Positions 12,353 through 22,299 of a stretch of 64,000 nucleotides of DNA are shown one piece after another. The DNA comes from Stutzerimonas stutzeri (GTDB lineage: Bacteria > Pseudomonadota > Gammaproteobacteria > Pseudomonadales > Pseudomonadaceae): the NCBI RefSeq assembly GCF_019090095.1, contig NZ_JAGQFP010000003.1:1-64000 (forward strand), in the 5' to 3' direction. The translations under genes and the position numbers were made by a program. Every line of letters starts with the position of its first letter. Position 1 is the first letter of the stretch. The notes beneath the pieces are model-generated. The model had not been told where the DNA came from, did not search any database, and saw nothing but the letters and a program-made list of their open reading frames with translations.

Positions 12353-12366
12353 TTCCTCCCGTCGAA

Positions 12367-13200
12367 TCAGTCCGGATCGCTTGCGATGCCCGGCCGGCTG
12401 CGGCCAGGGAAGAACAGCCGCTGCAACTCGATGCCAGGCTGCTCAGCACGCATGAAGGCTTCGCCCACCAGAAACGCATGCACCTCGTTGATTTCCATGA
12501 GCTCGACATCGGCGCGATGCAGAATCCCGCTTTCGGTCACGACCAGGCGGTCGCGTGGAATACGCGGAAGCAGGTCGAGCGTGGTCTCCAGGCTCAGCTC
12601 GAAGGTATGCAGATTACGGTTGTTGACACCAACCAAAGGCGTATCCAGACGCAGCGCCCGCTCCAGCTCCGCCCCATCATGCACCTCAACCAGTACGTCG
12701 AGCCCCTGAGCCTTGGCCACTGCAGCCAGCTCCGCCATCTGCCCGTCTTCCAGCGCCGCGACAATCAGCAGGATGCAATCGGCGCCCAGCGCCCGCGCCT
12801 CGATCACCTGGTAGGGATCGATCATGAAGTCCTTGCGGATCACCGGTAATTTGCAGGCCGCGCGTGCCTGCTGCAGGTATTCATCGGCACCCTGGAAGAA
12901 ATCGACGTCGGTCAGCACCGATAGACAGGTAGCCCCACCCGCCTCATAGCTCTTGGCGATGTCAGCGGGAACGAAGTGTTCGCGCAGTACACCTTTGCTC
13001 GGCGAGGCCTTTTTGATTTCGGCGATCACCGCCGGCTGCTTCTTGCCGGCCTGCTCCTGCAGCCGCCGAGCAAAGCCGCGCACCGGGTCCGCCGCAGCCG
13101 CGGCTCGTTCCAGCTCGGCGAGCTCGACCCGAGCGCGACGCTCGGCCACCTCCTCGCGCTTGCGCGTGATGATTTTTTCCAGAACCGTCGGCACGCTCAT
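12367..13200 (-). CDS. trpC: indole-3-glycerol-phosphate synthase
   Basis: TIM-barrel enzyme that closes the indole ring of CdRP to indole-3-glycerol phosphate in tryptophan synthesis. At 277 aa it is the monofunctional form, not fused to TrpF. Signatures include [31 protein letters not shown] and VGVNNRNL. It overlaps trpD by 4 nt (start 13200, trpD stop 13197) and is the last gene of trpGDC. Confidence 0.97.
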   Translation of the reverse strand: MSVPTVLEKIITRKREEVAERRARVELAELERAAAAADPVRGFARRLQEQAGKKQPAVIAEIKKASPSKGVLREHFVPADIAKSYEAGGATCLSVLTDVDFFQGADEYLQQARAACKLPVIRKDFMIDPYQVIEARALGADCILLIVAALEDGQMAELAAVAKAQGLDVLVEVHDGAELERALRLDTPLVGVNNRNLHTFELSLETTLDLLPRIPRDRLVVTESGILHRADVELMEINEVHAFLVGEAFMRAEQPGIELQRLFFPGRSRPGIASDPD

Positions 13201-14243
13201 TGCGCTTGCTCCTGCTTGAACACCACGGTGAAGGACACCAACTCCTCGAACTTGTCGCGCGCCAGGCCGGTATGCAACGCGTCATGAGCGATCTCCACGC
13301 CCTGCTTGAGGCTACTGGCCACATCGGCTGCATATAATGCAGCACCGGCGTTGAGCACGATCATGTCTGCCGCCTTCTGCCCGTTTTCAGTCTTGCGCCG
13401 CCCCAGGGCATCGCGAATCAAGGTCAGCGAACCTTGCGCGTCCTCGACGTTGAGGCCGATCAGGCTTTGGCTCTTGATGCCAAAATCTTCCGGCTGGATG
13501 CGGTACTCGCTGATCTCGCCCTTGTTCAGCTCAGCCACGTGAGTCGGAGCCGCCAGACTGATCTCGTCCAACCCGTCCTGGGCATGCACGACCAGCACAT
13601 GCTGACTACCAAGGCGCGATAGCACCTCGGCCATGGGGCGGCAGAGTTCCTTGCTGAACACGCCGAGTACCTGATGTTTGACCCCGGCCGGATTCGACAT
13701 GGGGCCGAGAATATTGAACAGCGTGCGCAACCCCAATTCGCGGCGAGGGCCAGCGGCGTATTTCATCGCGCCGTGGTGCGCCGGTGCGAACATGAAGCCC
13801 ACCCCCACGGCATCCACGCTACGGGCGACCTGGGCCGGTGTGAGGTCCAGGTTGACGCCGGCCGCCTCGAGCAGATCGGCGCTGCCGCTTTTGCCCGAGA
13901 CCGCGCGGTTGCCGTGCTTGGCAACCTTGCCGCCGGCGGCCGCCACGACGAACGCCGCGGCGGTGGAGACGTTGAAGATGTTCATCCCATCGCCGCCGGT
14001 GCCACAGGTATCGACCAGACGGTGGGTGTCGAAATGTACCGGTTCGGCAAGCTCACGCATGACCTGAACAGCCCCGACGATCTCGTCGATGGTCTCGCTC
14101 TTCATGCGCATGCCCATGAGAAACGCACCCACCTGCGCATCGGTGCATTGGCCGGTCATGATCTGGCGCATCACGGCTTTCATTTCGTCGGTGCTCAGGT
14201 CGAGCTGGCCGACGATACGATTGAGGGCTTCCTTGATATCCAT
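13197..14243 (-). CDS. trpD: anthranilate phosphoribosyltransferase
   Basis: Transfers phosphoribosyl from PRPP to anthranilate. The 348-aa protein has the glycine-rich PRPP loop [17 protein letters not shown], then [15 protein letters not shown], and metal-binding DGLDE. It touches trpG at one base (14243) and trpC by 4 nt, so the three genes are translationally coupled. Confidence 0.97.
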   Translation of the reverse strand: MDIKEALNRIVGQLDLSTDEMKAVMRQIMTGQCTDAQVGAFLMGMRMKSETIDEIVGAVQVMRELAEPVHFDTHRLVDTCGTGGDGMNIFNVSTAAAFVVAAAGGKVAKHGNRAVSGKSGSADLLEAAGVNLDLTPAQVARSVDAVGVGFMFAPAHHGAMKYAAGPRRELGLRTLFNILGPMSNPAGVKHQVLGVFSKELCRPMAEVLSRLGSQHVLVVHAQDGLDEISLAAPTHVAELNKGEISEYRIQPEDFGIKSQSLIGLNVEDAQGSLTLIRDALGRRKTENGQKAADMIVLNAGAALYAADVASSLKQGVEIAHDALHTGLARDKFEELVSFTVVFKQEQAQ

Positions 14244-14836
14244 CAGCGCGCGCCTCCGGTCTGCTTCAGAAAATTGGCGAACAGCTCATGTCCCTGCTCG
14301 GTGAGGATGGATTCGGGATGGAACTGCACGCCCTCGACATTCAAGGTCTTGTGCCGCAAGCCCATGATTTCATCGAGGCTGCCATCCGCGTGCTGCGTCC
14401 ACGCCGTGACTTCCAGGCAATCCGGCAACGTTTCGCGCTTGACCACCAGCGAGTGGTAACGCGTGACCGTGAGCGGGTTGTTCAGCCCGCAGAATACGCC
14501 TTGGTCGCGGTGATAGACCGGGCTGGTCTTGCCATGCATGACTTGCCGGGCACGAACGACATCGCCACCAAAGGCCTGGCCGATGCTTTGATGACCAAGG
14601 CAGACGCCAAGGATCGGCAGCTTGCCGGCGAAATGGCGGATCAGTTCCAGCGAGACACCCGCCTCGTTGGGCGTGCAAGGCCCTGGCGAGACGACGATGC
14701 GCTCCGGCTTCAGTGCCTCGATCTCGGCAACGCTGAGTTCGTCGTTGCGCACGACTTTGACATCGGCACCGAGCTCGCCGAGGTATTGCACGACGTTGTA
14801 GGTAAAGGAATCGTAGTTATCCAGCATTAGCAGCAT
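14243..14836 (-). CDS. trpG: anthranilate synthase glutamine amidotransferase subunit
   Basis: Class I glutamine amidotransferase that supplies ammonia to TrpE. The 197-aa protein has nucleophile C79 in [11 protein letters not shown] and His/Glu in VQFHPESI. In pseudomonads the same subunit may also serve PabB in folate synthesis. It is the first gene of trpGDC and is preceded by a Trp-rich leader peptide (14962-15006). Confidence 0.95.
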   Translation of the reverse strand: MLLMLDNYDSFTYNVVQYLGELGADVKVVRNDELSVAEIEALKPERIVVSPGPCTPNEAGVSLELIRHFAGKLPILGVCLGHQSIGQAFGGDVVRARQVMHGKTSPVYHRDQGVFCGLNNPLTVTRYHSLVVKRETLPDCLEVTAWTQHADGSLDEIMGLRHKTLNVEGVQFHPESILTEQGHELFANFLKQTGGAR

Positions 14837-14961
14837 TGGGCGTCACCCTAGGGTTTGTAGCTGATCCGGCGCTGTCATCACGCTTCGCGCTGGCGCAGTG
14901 CGGCACGGCAGGGCAATGGGACAGGCAAACGTAGGTATTCCGGCATGGAGCCGGCGAAGGA

Positions 14962-15006
14962 TCAGGCGCGCCAACGCCAGCGGGCATTGGCCTTGAACAG
15001 GCGCAT
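14962..15006 (-). CDS. trpL2: trpGDC leader peptide (attenuator)
   Basis: A 14-codon frame, MRLFKANARWRWRA, with two Trp codons in RWRW just before the stop, lies about 125 nt upstream of trpG. An in-frame GTG at 15030 could extend it by eight codons. The C-terminal seven residues are identical to those of the trpE leader at 19008-19052. Trp codons in a short upstream peptide are the hallmark of transcription attenuation, which has been described for trpE and trpGDC in P. putida. I see no strong T-run terminator behind it, so the termination mode is unclear. The symbol is descriptive. Confidence 0.75.
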   Translation of the reverse strand: MRLFKANARWRWRA

Positions 15007-15126
15007 CAGGAGTGTGCTGCTGAATTTCACGGATAGGTCTCGCAGGGCTTACGGCGCAAGGTAGCCCATGCCAGGCCACGATTCAACCGGACTATACCAG
15101 AGCGCAACCCGGGCGAAACTGGCGCG

Positions 15127-17313
15127 TTACAACGAGGCCGCGCTCGGCTCATGCGCTAGCCTCGCGACGAGGGCTGGCAGGGCACAAGCACGCGCCGGGC
15201 GCGCATAGAAAAAGCCCTGCGCCTGCCGGCAGCCCAACCGGCGCAGCTCCGCGGCGGTACCCTCGTCTTCGACGCCCTCGGCCAGCGTACTGAGGCCCAG
15301 CGACTCGGCCATGTGAATGATGGCAGCGACGATGGCGTGACCATCGTCGGTGAGCAGGTCACTGACGAAAGAGCGATCGATTTTCAGCGTATCCACGGAG
15401 AGACGCCGAAGGTAGGCCAGGCAGGAATATCCCGTGCCGAAGTCATCGATCGACAGGGTCACGCCCAGCGCTTTCAGCCGCGCCAGGGTGACCATGACCT
15501 GCTCGGTGTTCTCGATCAGGCTGGACTCGGTCAACTCGAGCTCCAGGGCGGAGGCGGGCAGCCCGGTCTGCTCGAGGGCGCTGGAGACCGTCCGCTCCAG
15601 CGCGCCCTGGTGCAGCTGTATCGCCGCGACGTTGACCGCCACCCGCGGGATGCTCAGCCCTTCGGCGTGCCACCGTGCGGCCTGCCGGCACGCCTCGAGG
15701 ACGATCCATTGGCCGATCTCGACGATCAGCCCGCTCTGTTCCGCTGCCGGAATGAACTTCCCAGGCGCGACCAGGCCCCAACGCGGGTGCTGCCAGCGCA
15801 CCAACGCCTCGGCGCCCACCACCTCGCCACTGAACAGATCCACCTGCAGTTGATAATCGAGGAACAGCTCGTCACGCTCGATGGCGACCCGGAGCCCATT
15901 GATCAGATACAGCCGGCCTCGCATCTCGGCATCGAGCGCAGCGTTGTAATAGCACCAGGTCCGGCGCCCGGCCTCCTTGGCCTTGTACATCGCCATCTCG
16001 GCGTTGCGCAGCAGACAGGGAAAGTCCATGCCGTCGCCCGGCCCAACGGCCACGCCAATGGAAGCGGACATCACCACTTCCTGGCGCTGAATGACAAAGG
16101 GCTCAGCCAAGGTCTCGAGCACGGACTGGATGACCACCGACGCTGCCTCGGCATCGATGAGATCGGCCAGGAGCACGACGAACTCGTCACCGCCGCCACG
16201 GGCCAGCACAGCGCCGTCGGGCAGGGTCTGCTGCAGCCTGGTGGCCGCCGTGCACAGCACCTGATCGCCAAAAGTGCGGCCGAAGGAATCGTTGACCATC
16301 TTGAAGTGATCGAGATCGACGTACAGCACTGCTACTGCGCCCTTGAGCTTCAACGCGGCCGCCAGAGCCTGGCGCGTCCGGTCTTCGAGCAAATTGAGAT
16401 TGGGTAGTCCTGTCAGGCCATCGAAGTGAGCCATGTAATCGGCACGCTTCTGCGCCGCGACGCGCTCGGTCATTTCGATTGCCAACCGCTCGTAAGGCGC
16501 ACGCACGCTGGAGACGAATACCACCTGATAGATAAAACCGTAGGAAACGATTTTGTAGGCATGCCCCAACAGACTGTAGAAGCTGTTCACGTTGGCGTAG
16601 GCGGTAAAGCACAGCTCGGCGAGAATCGACACCAGCGTCGCGGCAAGCATGCCGTCGAAATAGCCCGTCTCGTCACCTGTCCGCACCCGCCAGAATGGCC
16701 ACGCGGCCAAGGCCAGCAATCCGATGATGAGCCACTCAGCGAGAATCTTGAAGCGGGTCAGCCCCTGCCCTTCGATGAAGGTTCGCGGCCATAGCTGCGG
16801 TTGGAAAAGCTGCAGATAGACGACCAGCGCGACCAGCACAATCGTTGAGGACAGCAGCGTGCGCCGTGACAACGCGCCGAGCCGCTGGCAGACCCGCCAG
16901 GCCACCGCGAGCAAGGTCAGGGCGAGCACTAGACGGGACACCAGCCAGAACGCGATTGCCTTCTCTGGCGAAGCTGGCGTGACGACGGCGGGCATCCCCT
17001 TGTAGGAGAGCATGTGGGCCAGGTCCAGCAGCGCGATGGCCAGAAATGCGCACGCCAGCAAGGGGTTCGACAGTGGCCGCGGCTGTTGGGTATGCCAGGC
17101 GACGGCGAATACCAATCCCGCCACCACAATCGAAAAGGTTTCGACAGCAATGTGCAGCGGCAGCGGGAACCACACAGGACTGCCGTTGAAGTCCGCCAGG
17201 TTCGACAACAAATAGACCAGAACCAGCAGCCCGGTGAGGGCGGCGACCAGCATCCACACCAGCGGCAGGTGGTGCGGATGGGTGCTTGATGAATGACTGG
17301 GCAGTAATGACAT
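15127..17313 (-). CDS. MASE3-GGDEF-EAL cyclic-di-GMP protein
   Basis: Membrane-anchored bifunctional c-di-GMP protein, 728 aa. The N-terminal about 280 residues form a MASE3 sensor with seven or eight membrane helices, including LLDLAHMLSYKGMP. A GGDEF domain follows with its active motif at about residue 370 (ARGGGDEFVV). The arginine of the RxxD inhibitory site appears to be missing (TLPD). The C-terminal EAL domain (about 480-720) keeps EALVRW, ELTESSLIENTE, IDDFGTGYS and KIDRSF, so phosphodiesterase activity looks intact. It lies alone between trpG and trpE, the place of the R/F-pyocin cluster in PAO1. Confidence 0.92.
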   Translation of the reverse strand: MSLLPSHSSSTHPHHLPLVWMLVAALTGLLVLVYLLSNLADFNGSPVWFPLPLHIAVETFSIVVAGLVFAVAWHTQQPRPLSNPLLACAFLAIALLDLAHMLSYKGMPAVVTPASPEKAIAFWLVSRLVLALTLLAVAWRVCQRLGALSRRTLLSSTIVLVALVVYLQLFQPQLWPRTFIEGQGLTRFKILAEWLIIGLLALAAWPFWRVRTGDETGYFDGMLAATLVSILAELCFTAYANVNSFYSLLGHAYKIVSYGFIYQVVFVSSVRAPYERLAIEMTERVAAQKRADYMAHFDGLTGLPNLNLLEDRTRQALAAALKLKGAVAVLYVDLDHFKMVNDSFGRTFGDQVLCTAATRLQQTLPDGAVLARGGGDEFVVLLADLIDAEAASVVIQSVLETLAEPFVIQRQEVVMSASIGVAVGPGDGMDFPCLLRNAEMAMYKAKEAGRRTWCYYNAALDAEMRGRLYLINGLRVAIERDELFLDYQLQVDLFSGEVVGAEALVRWQHPRWGLVAPGKFIPAAEQSGLIVEIGQWIVLEACRQAARWHAEGLSIPRVAVNVAAIQLHQGALERTVSSALEQTGLPASALELELTESSLIENTEQVMVTLARLKALGVTLSIDDFGTGYSCLAYLRRLSVDTLKIDRSFVSDLLTDDGHAIVAAIIHMAESLGLSTLAEGVEDEGTAAELRRLGCRQAQGFFYARPARACALPALVARLAHEPSAASL

Positions 17314-17458
17314 CGGCTGGTGCAGACCGGCTAGGGTGGATGGCCAAACGCTCTAGCTCGGCCTCCACCGACTATAAGGATAGCCAGATGCCATTACCAT
17401 ACTGTCCGTGCGGACTTTAGTCGCAATTTCCTCGGTCTGACTATCCAAGCTCAACCGA

Positions 17459-18937
17459 TCAGTCGCTGCCTTTCTCCGCCAAGGCCACCGCACGGAACAT
17501 GGCGCGACGCTTGTTCAGCGTTTCCTCCCACTCCAGCGCCGGCTGAGAGTCGGCAACGATACCGGCGCCCGCCTGCACGTGCAGCTCGCCGTCCTTGATC
17601 ACCGCGGTGCGGATGGCGATGGCGGTATCCATGTTGCCGTTCCAGGCCAGGTAGCCGACCGCACCGCCATAGACGCCGCGTTTCACCGGCTCCAGCTCGT
17701 CGATGATCTCCATCGCGCGGATCTTGGGCGCCCCGGACAGGGTGCCGGCAGGCAGGATCGCGCGCAGTGCATCCATGGCCGTCAAGGGCGCCTTGAGCTG
17801 GCCGGTGACGTTGGAGACGATGTGCATGACGTTGGAGTAGCGCTCGATCACCATCTTTTCCGTGAGGCGCACCGAACCGTGTTCGGCCACGCGACCGACG
17901 TCGTTGCGGCCCAGGTCGATCAGCATGAGGTGCTCGGCCAGCTCCTTGGCGTCGCTGAGCAGATCCTTTTCCAGCGCCAGGTCCGCTTCCTCGTTGGCAC
18001 CGCGTGGCCGGGTGCCGGCGATCGGCCTGACCGTCACCAACCCTTCCTCGACGCGCACCAGCACTTCCGGCGATGAACCCACCACGTGGAAGTCGCCGAA
18101 GTTGAAGAAGTACATATAGGGTGTGGGGTTGAAGCAGCGCAACGCGCGGTAGAGGTCGATCGGCGCGGCGTTGAAGGGTATCGACATGCGCTGGGAAATC
18201 ACCACCTGCATGCAGTCGCCGGCAAGGATGTAGTCCTTGATGCGCTCAACGGCCTGTTCGTAATCCCCGCGACTGAAGCTGGAGCGGAACGCCGGCTCGG
18301 TGCCGCCTCCGCTTTCGAAATCCAGGCCCAGGCGCGGCATGATCGACTGGCGCAGTTTCTCGCGCAGCGCTTGCAGCTTGGCCAGTCCCGCCTCGTAGGC
18401 GTCCGGCTGCGCTGGATCGGCCAACACGATGCAGTGCAGCTTGCCGGCCAGGTTGTCGAACACCACCACCGCATCGGAGACCATCAACAGGATATCCGGC
18501 GTACCCAGCGGATCGGGGTTGGGGCATGTCGCCAGCTTGCGCTCCACATAGCGCACGCTGTCGTAGCCGAAGTAGCCCACCAGCCCCCCGTTGAAGCGCG
18601 GCAGGCCATCGACCGGCGCCACGCGGTAACGCTGCTGGAAGGATTCGACGAAGGCCAGCGGGTCTTCGACCTCGCAGGTCTCGGTCTCGACGCCATCGGT
18701 GGTCACGCTGATCCGGTGATCCTGCACCCGCAGTACCGTGCGGCACGGCAGGCCGATGATGGAGTAGCGCCCCCACTTCTCACCGCCCTGCACGGACTCG
18801 AGCAGGTAGGAATTGGGCGCGTCGGCGAGCTTGAGATACAGCGTCAGCGGGGTATCGAAGTCAGCGATGGTTTCGAACGACAGGGGAATGCGGTTGTGGC
18901 CTTGGTCGGCCAAACGCAGGAATTCTTCGCGGGTCAT
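17459..18937 (-). CDS. trpE: anthranilate synthase component I
   Basis: Chorismate-utilising synthase that makes anthranilate with TrpG; first step of tryptophan synthesis, normally feedback-inhibited by tryptophan. The 492-aa form starts [20 protein letters not shown] at 18937; an open frame extends 37 codons upstream but overlaps the leader region. Catalytic-lobe signatures include [27 protein letters not shown] and [18 protein letters not shown]. Preceded by a Trp-rich leader peptide at 19008-19052. Confidence 0.96.
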   Translation of the reverse strand: MTREEFLRLADQGHNRIPLSFETIADFDTPLTLYLKLADAPNSYLLESVQGGEKWGRYSIIGLPCRTVLRVQDHRISVTTDGVETETCEVEDPLAFVESFQQRYRVAPVDGLPRFNGGLVGYFGYDSVRYVERKLATCPNPDPLGTPDILLMVSDAVVVFDNLAGKLHCIVLADPAQPDAYEAGLAKLQALREKLRQSIMPRLGLDFESGGGTEPAFRSSFSRGDYEQAVERIKDYILAGDCMQVVISQRMSIPFNAAPIDLYRALRCFNPTPYMYFFNFGDFHVVGSSPEVLVRVEEGLVTVRPIAGTRPRGANEEADLALEKDLLSDAKELAEHLMLIDLGRNDVGRVAEHGSVRLTEKMVIERYSNVMHIVSNVTGQLKAPLTAMDALRAILPAGTLSGAPKIRAMEIIDELEPVKRGVYGGAVGYLAWNGNMDTAIAIRTAVIKDGELHVQAGAGIVADSQPALEWEETLNKRRAMFRAVALAEKGSD

Positions 18938-19007
18938 GTCAGCCTCGTGGTCGGAGGGAGCTACTTGGGTCGGATGCAAACGGACCGGCCGAGCCGGCAG
19001 AAAGATG

Positions 19008-19052
19008 TCAGGCGCGCCAGCGCCAACGGGCCAGGGCCTTGATGACATTCAT
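19008..19052 (-). CDS. trpL1: trpE leader peptide (attenuator)
   Basis: A 14-codon frame, [14 protein letters not shown], ends in two Trp codons (TGG CGC TGG CGC GCC TGA) about 70 nt before trpE. In-frame GTG starts at 19073/19076 would extend it and add a third Trp codon. A GC-rich stem (GCCGG/CCGGC around 18984-18996) follows on the minus strand with a short T stretch, a weak terminator candidate. It matches the leader of trpGDC in its last seven residues. Confidence 0.8.
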   Translation of the reverse strand: MNVIKALARWRWRA

Positions 19053-19117
19053 CCATTGTTTGCGAGTGACCACCACGATCTGATCTCGTCCAGGCGGATT
19101 ACGGAACAGGGGCCACA

Positions 19118-19819
19118 CTAGCGCAGCCCCGGAACCGAAGCAACCAGCTCGCGCAGGTCATCGACCACCAGGGCAGGCGCCTCGTTGGCGATGGGTTCGC
19201 CGTGGTTGTAGCCATAGGTGAGCGCAACGCAGGGCACGGCCGCCGCCTTCGCCGCGCGCACATCATTACGCGAGTCCCCGACGAACAGCGACTCGCCTGG
19301 CGCGACATCCGCCTTGTCCATGACCCAGAACAGCGCCGCCGGATCGGGCTTTTGCTGCGGCAAGGTATCGCCGCCCACCAGCCACTGGAAATACCCGGCC
19401 AGGCCCTTCTCCTCCAGCAGCGGCTCGATGAATTGCGCCGGCTTGTTGGTGATGATCGCCAGCTTCACGTCACGCTCGCGCAGCCAGTCCAGGCATTCGA
19501 TGACACCTGGGTAAACGGTGGTCAGTGCATGACCACCGGAATAGGCCTGCATGAACAGCGCCAGCGCCTCGTCGGCCAACTCGTCCGCGACGCCGTCATG
19601 CTGCAGCTGCCCGGCCAGCGCTCGGCGCACCAGCACGCGCGAGCCATTGCCGACCCAGTCGCGCACCCGGGCGACGCCGACCGGCTCACGACCGAGCAAC
19701 ATCAGCATCTTGTCCACTGCGGCGGCCAGGTCCGGCACCGAGTCCATCAGTGTGCCGTCCAGGTCGAACATCACCATACGCGGCAGCCGACCGTCGAACA
19801 GCTGCTCCAGGCGGGTCAT
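19118..19819 (-). CDS. gph: phosphoglycolate phosphatase (HAD family)
   Basis: Haloacid-dehalogenase-type phosphatase that removes 2-phosphoglycolate. Nucleophile and acid are D19 and D21 in [19 protein letters not shown] and [14 protein letters not shown] provide motifs II-IV. The 233-aa protein overlaps rpe by 4 nt (19816-19819). The rpe-gph-trpE order is widespread in gamma-proteobacteria. HAD phosphatases are hard to separate by substrate; MupP, a related MurNAc-6P phosphatase, is less likely because of this context. Confidence 0.92.
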   Translation of the reverse strand: MTRLEQLFDGRLPRMVMFDLDGTLMDSVPDLAAAVDKMLMLLGREPVGVARVRDWVGNGSRVLVRRALAGQLQHDGVADELADEALALFMQAYSGGHALTTVYPGVIECLDWLRERDVKLAIITNKPAQFIEPLLEEKGLAGYFQWLVGGDTLPQQKPDPAALFWVMDKADVAPGESLFVGDSRNDVRAAKAAAVPCVALTYGYNHGEPIANEAPALVVDDLRELVASVPGLR

Positions 19820-20490
19820 GGGCGAGCCAGCGCGAGTTCAGCGCGCATCTGGTCGATCACCGCCTTGTAGTCCGGTTGATTGAAGATCGCCGAGCCGGCC
19901 ACGAAAGTATCGGCGCCCGCGGCGGCGATTTCGCGGATGTTCTTCGGATTGACGCCGCCGTCGATCTCCAGCCGGATGTCCCATCCGCTGGCATCGATCA
20001 GTGCACGCGCTTCGCGCAGTTTGTCGAGGGTGCCGGGAATGAACTTCTGCCCACCGAAACCGGGGTTCACACTCATCAGCAGCACCATGTCGACCTTGTC
20101 CATCACGTACTTGAGCACGTCCAGCGGCGTGGCCGGATTGAACACCAGGCCGGCCTTGGCGCCGCCGTCCTTGATCAGCTGCAGCGATCGATCGATGTGT
20201 TCGGAGGCTTCCGGGTGGAAGGTGATGTAGCTGGCACCCGCCTCGAGGAAATCACCAATCATGCGGTCGACCGGTTTGACCATCAGGTGCACGTCGATGG
20301 GTGCGGTGACGCCATGCTTGCGCAACGCCGCGCAGACCATCGGGCCGATGGTCAGGTTGGGGACGTAGTGGTTGTCCATGACATCGAAATGGACGATGTC
20401 CGCGCCAGCGGCGAGCACGTTGTCCACTTCCTCGCCCAGGCGGGCGAAATTGGCGGAAAGAATCGAAGGGGCGATAGCGAACGGCTGCAT
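19816..20490 (-). CDS. rpe: ribulose-phosphate 3-epimerase
   Basis: Interconverts ribulose-5-phosphate and xylulose-5-phosphate in the pentose phosphate pathway. TIM barrel of 224 aa with [44 protein letters not shown] and LEIDGGV. I chose ATG at 20490 ([11 protein letters not shown]); the frame is open six codons further. It overlaps gph. Confidence 0.96.
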   Translation of the reverse strand: MQPFAIAPSILSANFARLGEEVDNVLAAGADIVHFDVMDNHYVPNLTIGPMVCAALRKHGVTAPIDVHLMVKPVDRMIGDFLEAGASYITFHPEASEHIDRSLQLIKDGGAKAGLVFNPATPLDVLKYVMDKVDMVLLMSVNPGFGGQKFIPGTLDKLREARALIDASGWDIRLEIDGGVNPKNIREIAAAGADTFVAGSAIFNQPDYKAVIDQMRAELALARP

Positions 20491-20593
20491 GACGACCTCG
20501 GGTAGCACGGCGGAATGCCGCGCATTGTACCCGAGGGGTCAGGGTTGCGGCGCACCTGACATCCGTTGCGGATGCCGGTGCGCACAGGCTGGA

Positions 20594-21874
20594 TCAGGTC
20601 AGCTCGTCGAAGCACTCGCCGATGATCGACAGGCCGCGGTCGAGCAGCTCGTCCTCGGCGGTCAAGGGCACCAGCACGCGCAGTACGTTGTAGTAGGAAC
20701 CGCAGGACAGCAGGATCAGCCCTTTCTCCCGCGCCCTGGCAACGATCTGAGACGTGAGCGCAGCGGCCGGTCGCGCATGATCGCCCTCCTCGAACAGCTC
20801 GATGGCGATCATCGCGCCGAGCCCACGCACTTCGCCGATCTCCTTGTGCTTGGCCTGGATAGCCTTCAAGCCCGAGGTGAGCTTCTCGGCCACGGCCTTG
20901 CAGCGGTCGAGCAGCTTTTCTTCCTCGAAGATGTCTATCACCGCCAGCGCCGCCGCGCAGGACAGCGGGTTGCCGGCGTAGGTACCGCCCAGCCCGCCGG
21001 GTGCGATGGCGTCCATGATCTCGGCCTTGCCGCAGACGCCGGCGATCGGGAAGCCGCCACCGACCGACTTGGCGAAAGTGGTCAGATCCGCCACGACGCC
21101 CATCTGCTCCATGGCGAAGAAGGTACCGGTGCGCCCGGCGCCGGTCTGCACTTCGTCGGCGATCAAGAGGATGCCGTGCTGGTCGCAGAGTGCCCGCAGG
21201 CGGACCATGAATTCCTTCGGCGCGACGTTGAAACCGCCTTCGCCCTGTACCGGCTCGATGATGATCGCCGCGATGTCGCGTGGCTCGGCGTCATTCTTGA
21301 AGATGCGCTCGATGCTGGCGATCGATTCGTCGACGCTCACGCCATGAATGGCGCACGGGTACAGCGCGCGGAAGATACCGCCCGGCATCAGGCCCATGCC
21401 GGCGGAGTACGGTGCGACCTTGCCGGTCAAGCCGAGGGTCATCATGGTGCGGCCATGATAGGCGCCGGTGAAAGCGATCACGCCAGCGCGACCGGTGGCG
21501 GCGCGGGCGATCTTCACCGCATTCTCCACGGCCTCCGAGCCGGTGGTGACGAGCAAGGTCTTCTTGGCGAAGTCGCCCGGCACCCGAGCGTTGATCTTCT
21601 CGCACAGCTCGACGTAGGGTTCGTAGGCCAGCACCTGGAAACAGGTATGGGTCAGCTTGTGCAGCTGATCTTCCACCGCCTTGACGATTTTCGGGTGTAG
21701 GTGGCCAGTATTCAGCACGGCGATGCCACCGGCGAAGTCGATGAACTCGCGCCCCTCGACATCGACCACGCTGCTGTTCTTGGCATGATCGGCAAATATC
21801 GGGTGGATCTGGCCGACACCACGGGGGACGGCGGCGACACGGCGTTGCATCAGGGATTCGTTGGTCTTGCTCAT
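20594..21874 (-). CDS. gabT: 4-aminobutyrate aminotransferase
   Basis: PLP-dependent class III aminotransferase that converts GABA and 2-oxoglutarate to succinate semialdehyde and glutamate. The 426-aa sequence shows TGSEAVENAVKIARA, FTGAYHGRT, IADEVQTGAGRTG and the PLP lysine in TTFAKSVGGG. GAGGAG lies 4 nt ahead of the ATG. Upstream is a remnant of gabD (22023-22286) and the GABA-type ABC importer. A conserved RNA of unknown function (the gabT motif) is known upstream of gabT in Pseudomonas and may lie within 21875-22050; I cannot confirm it by eye. Confidence 0.95.
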   Translation of the reverse strand: MSKTNESLMQRRVAAVPRGVGQIHPIFADHAKNSSVVDVEGREFIDFAGGIAVLNTGHLHPKIVKAVEDQLHKLTHTCFQVLAYEPYVELCEKINARVPGDFAKKTLLVTTGSEAVENAVKIARAATGRAGVIAFTGAYHGRTMMTLGLTGKVAPYSAGMGLMPGGIFRALYPCAIHGVSVDESIASIERIFKNDAEPRDIAAIIIEPVQGEGGFNVAPKEFMVRLRALCDQHGILLIADEVQTGAGRTGTFFAMEQMGVVADLTTFAKSVGGGFPIAGVCGKAEIMDAIAPGGLGGTYAGNPLSCAAALAVIDIFEEEKLLDRCKAVAEKLTSGLKAIQAKHKEIGEVRGLGAMIAIELFEEGDHARPAAALTSQIVARAREKGLILLSCGSYYNVLRVLVPLTAEDELLDRGLSIIGECFDELT

Positions 21875-21994
21875 AAGCTCCTCGGTAGCCGCTCATCGTC
21901 GGCACGGGTCTGAATGAACGCCTGGAAGCCGGGCCGGCAGCATACGATGATCGACTGCAGGGCCAACCGGGCGTTCGGATAACAGTAATAGCAT

Positions 21995-22010
21995 GTGCAA
22001 TATTTTGCAC
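21995..22010. promoter_or_regulatory. palindrome upstream of gabT
   Basis: Perfect inverted repeat GTGCAA/TTGCAC with a 4-nt AT spacer, about 120 bp upstream of the gabT start. It lies just beyond the 3' end of the gabD remnant. A dimeric regulator site is the simplest reading; the orientation of the half sites is opposite to that of NtrC boxes. Confidence 0.4.
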
Positions 22011-22022
22011 GCCCCAAATGCC

Positions 22023-22286
22023 CTATGAAACAGATTCTTTTTCCACCAGCTCGCACCGCGCGGCCCGCTCATTGGCGGTCAGCGCTCGCCAGGCCGGTTG
22101 TGCGACACGCGCGGCCTCGATGGCCCGACGGGTTTCGGCGCGCCCCATGTTCGGCACGTCGGCGATCAGCTCGCCGGTGGCAGGGTTGAAGATGTCGGTG
22201 CTCGCACCGTTGTCCGCATCGCACCACTGGCCATCGAGGTAGGCCTGGTGGCGCAACAGCGCGGGATGCTCGAGTCGCAGGGTCAT
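22023..22286 (-). pseudogene. gabD': gabD remnant (succinate-semialdehyde dehydrogenase N-terminus)
   Basis: 87 codons whose first about 77 match the start of NAD(P)-dependent succinate-semialdehyde dehydrogenase (AYLDGQWCDADNG, FNPATGELIADVP, ANERAAR). After RAAR the sequence leaves the family and stops, so about 400 residues including cofactor and catalytic sites are gone. It begins 14 nt after the permease stop and points into gabT, the order agtD-gabD-gabT. An internal deletion is the likely cause. Not expected to make an active enzyme. Confidence 0.85.
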
Positions 22287-22299
22287 GTGGGCGTCCAGG

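Noticed and set aside
21995..22010. NtrC site at the gabT promoter
   Set aside because: Half sites are GTGC...GCAC, the reverse of the GCAC...GTGC order of NtrC boxes.
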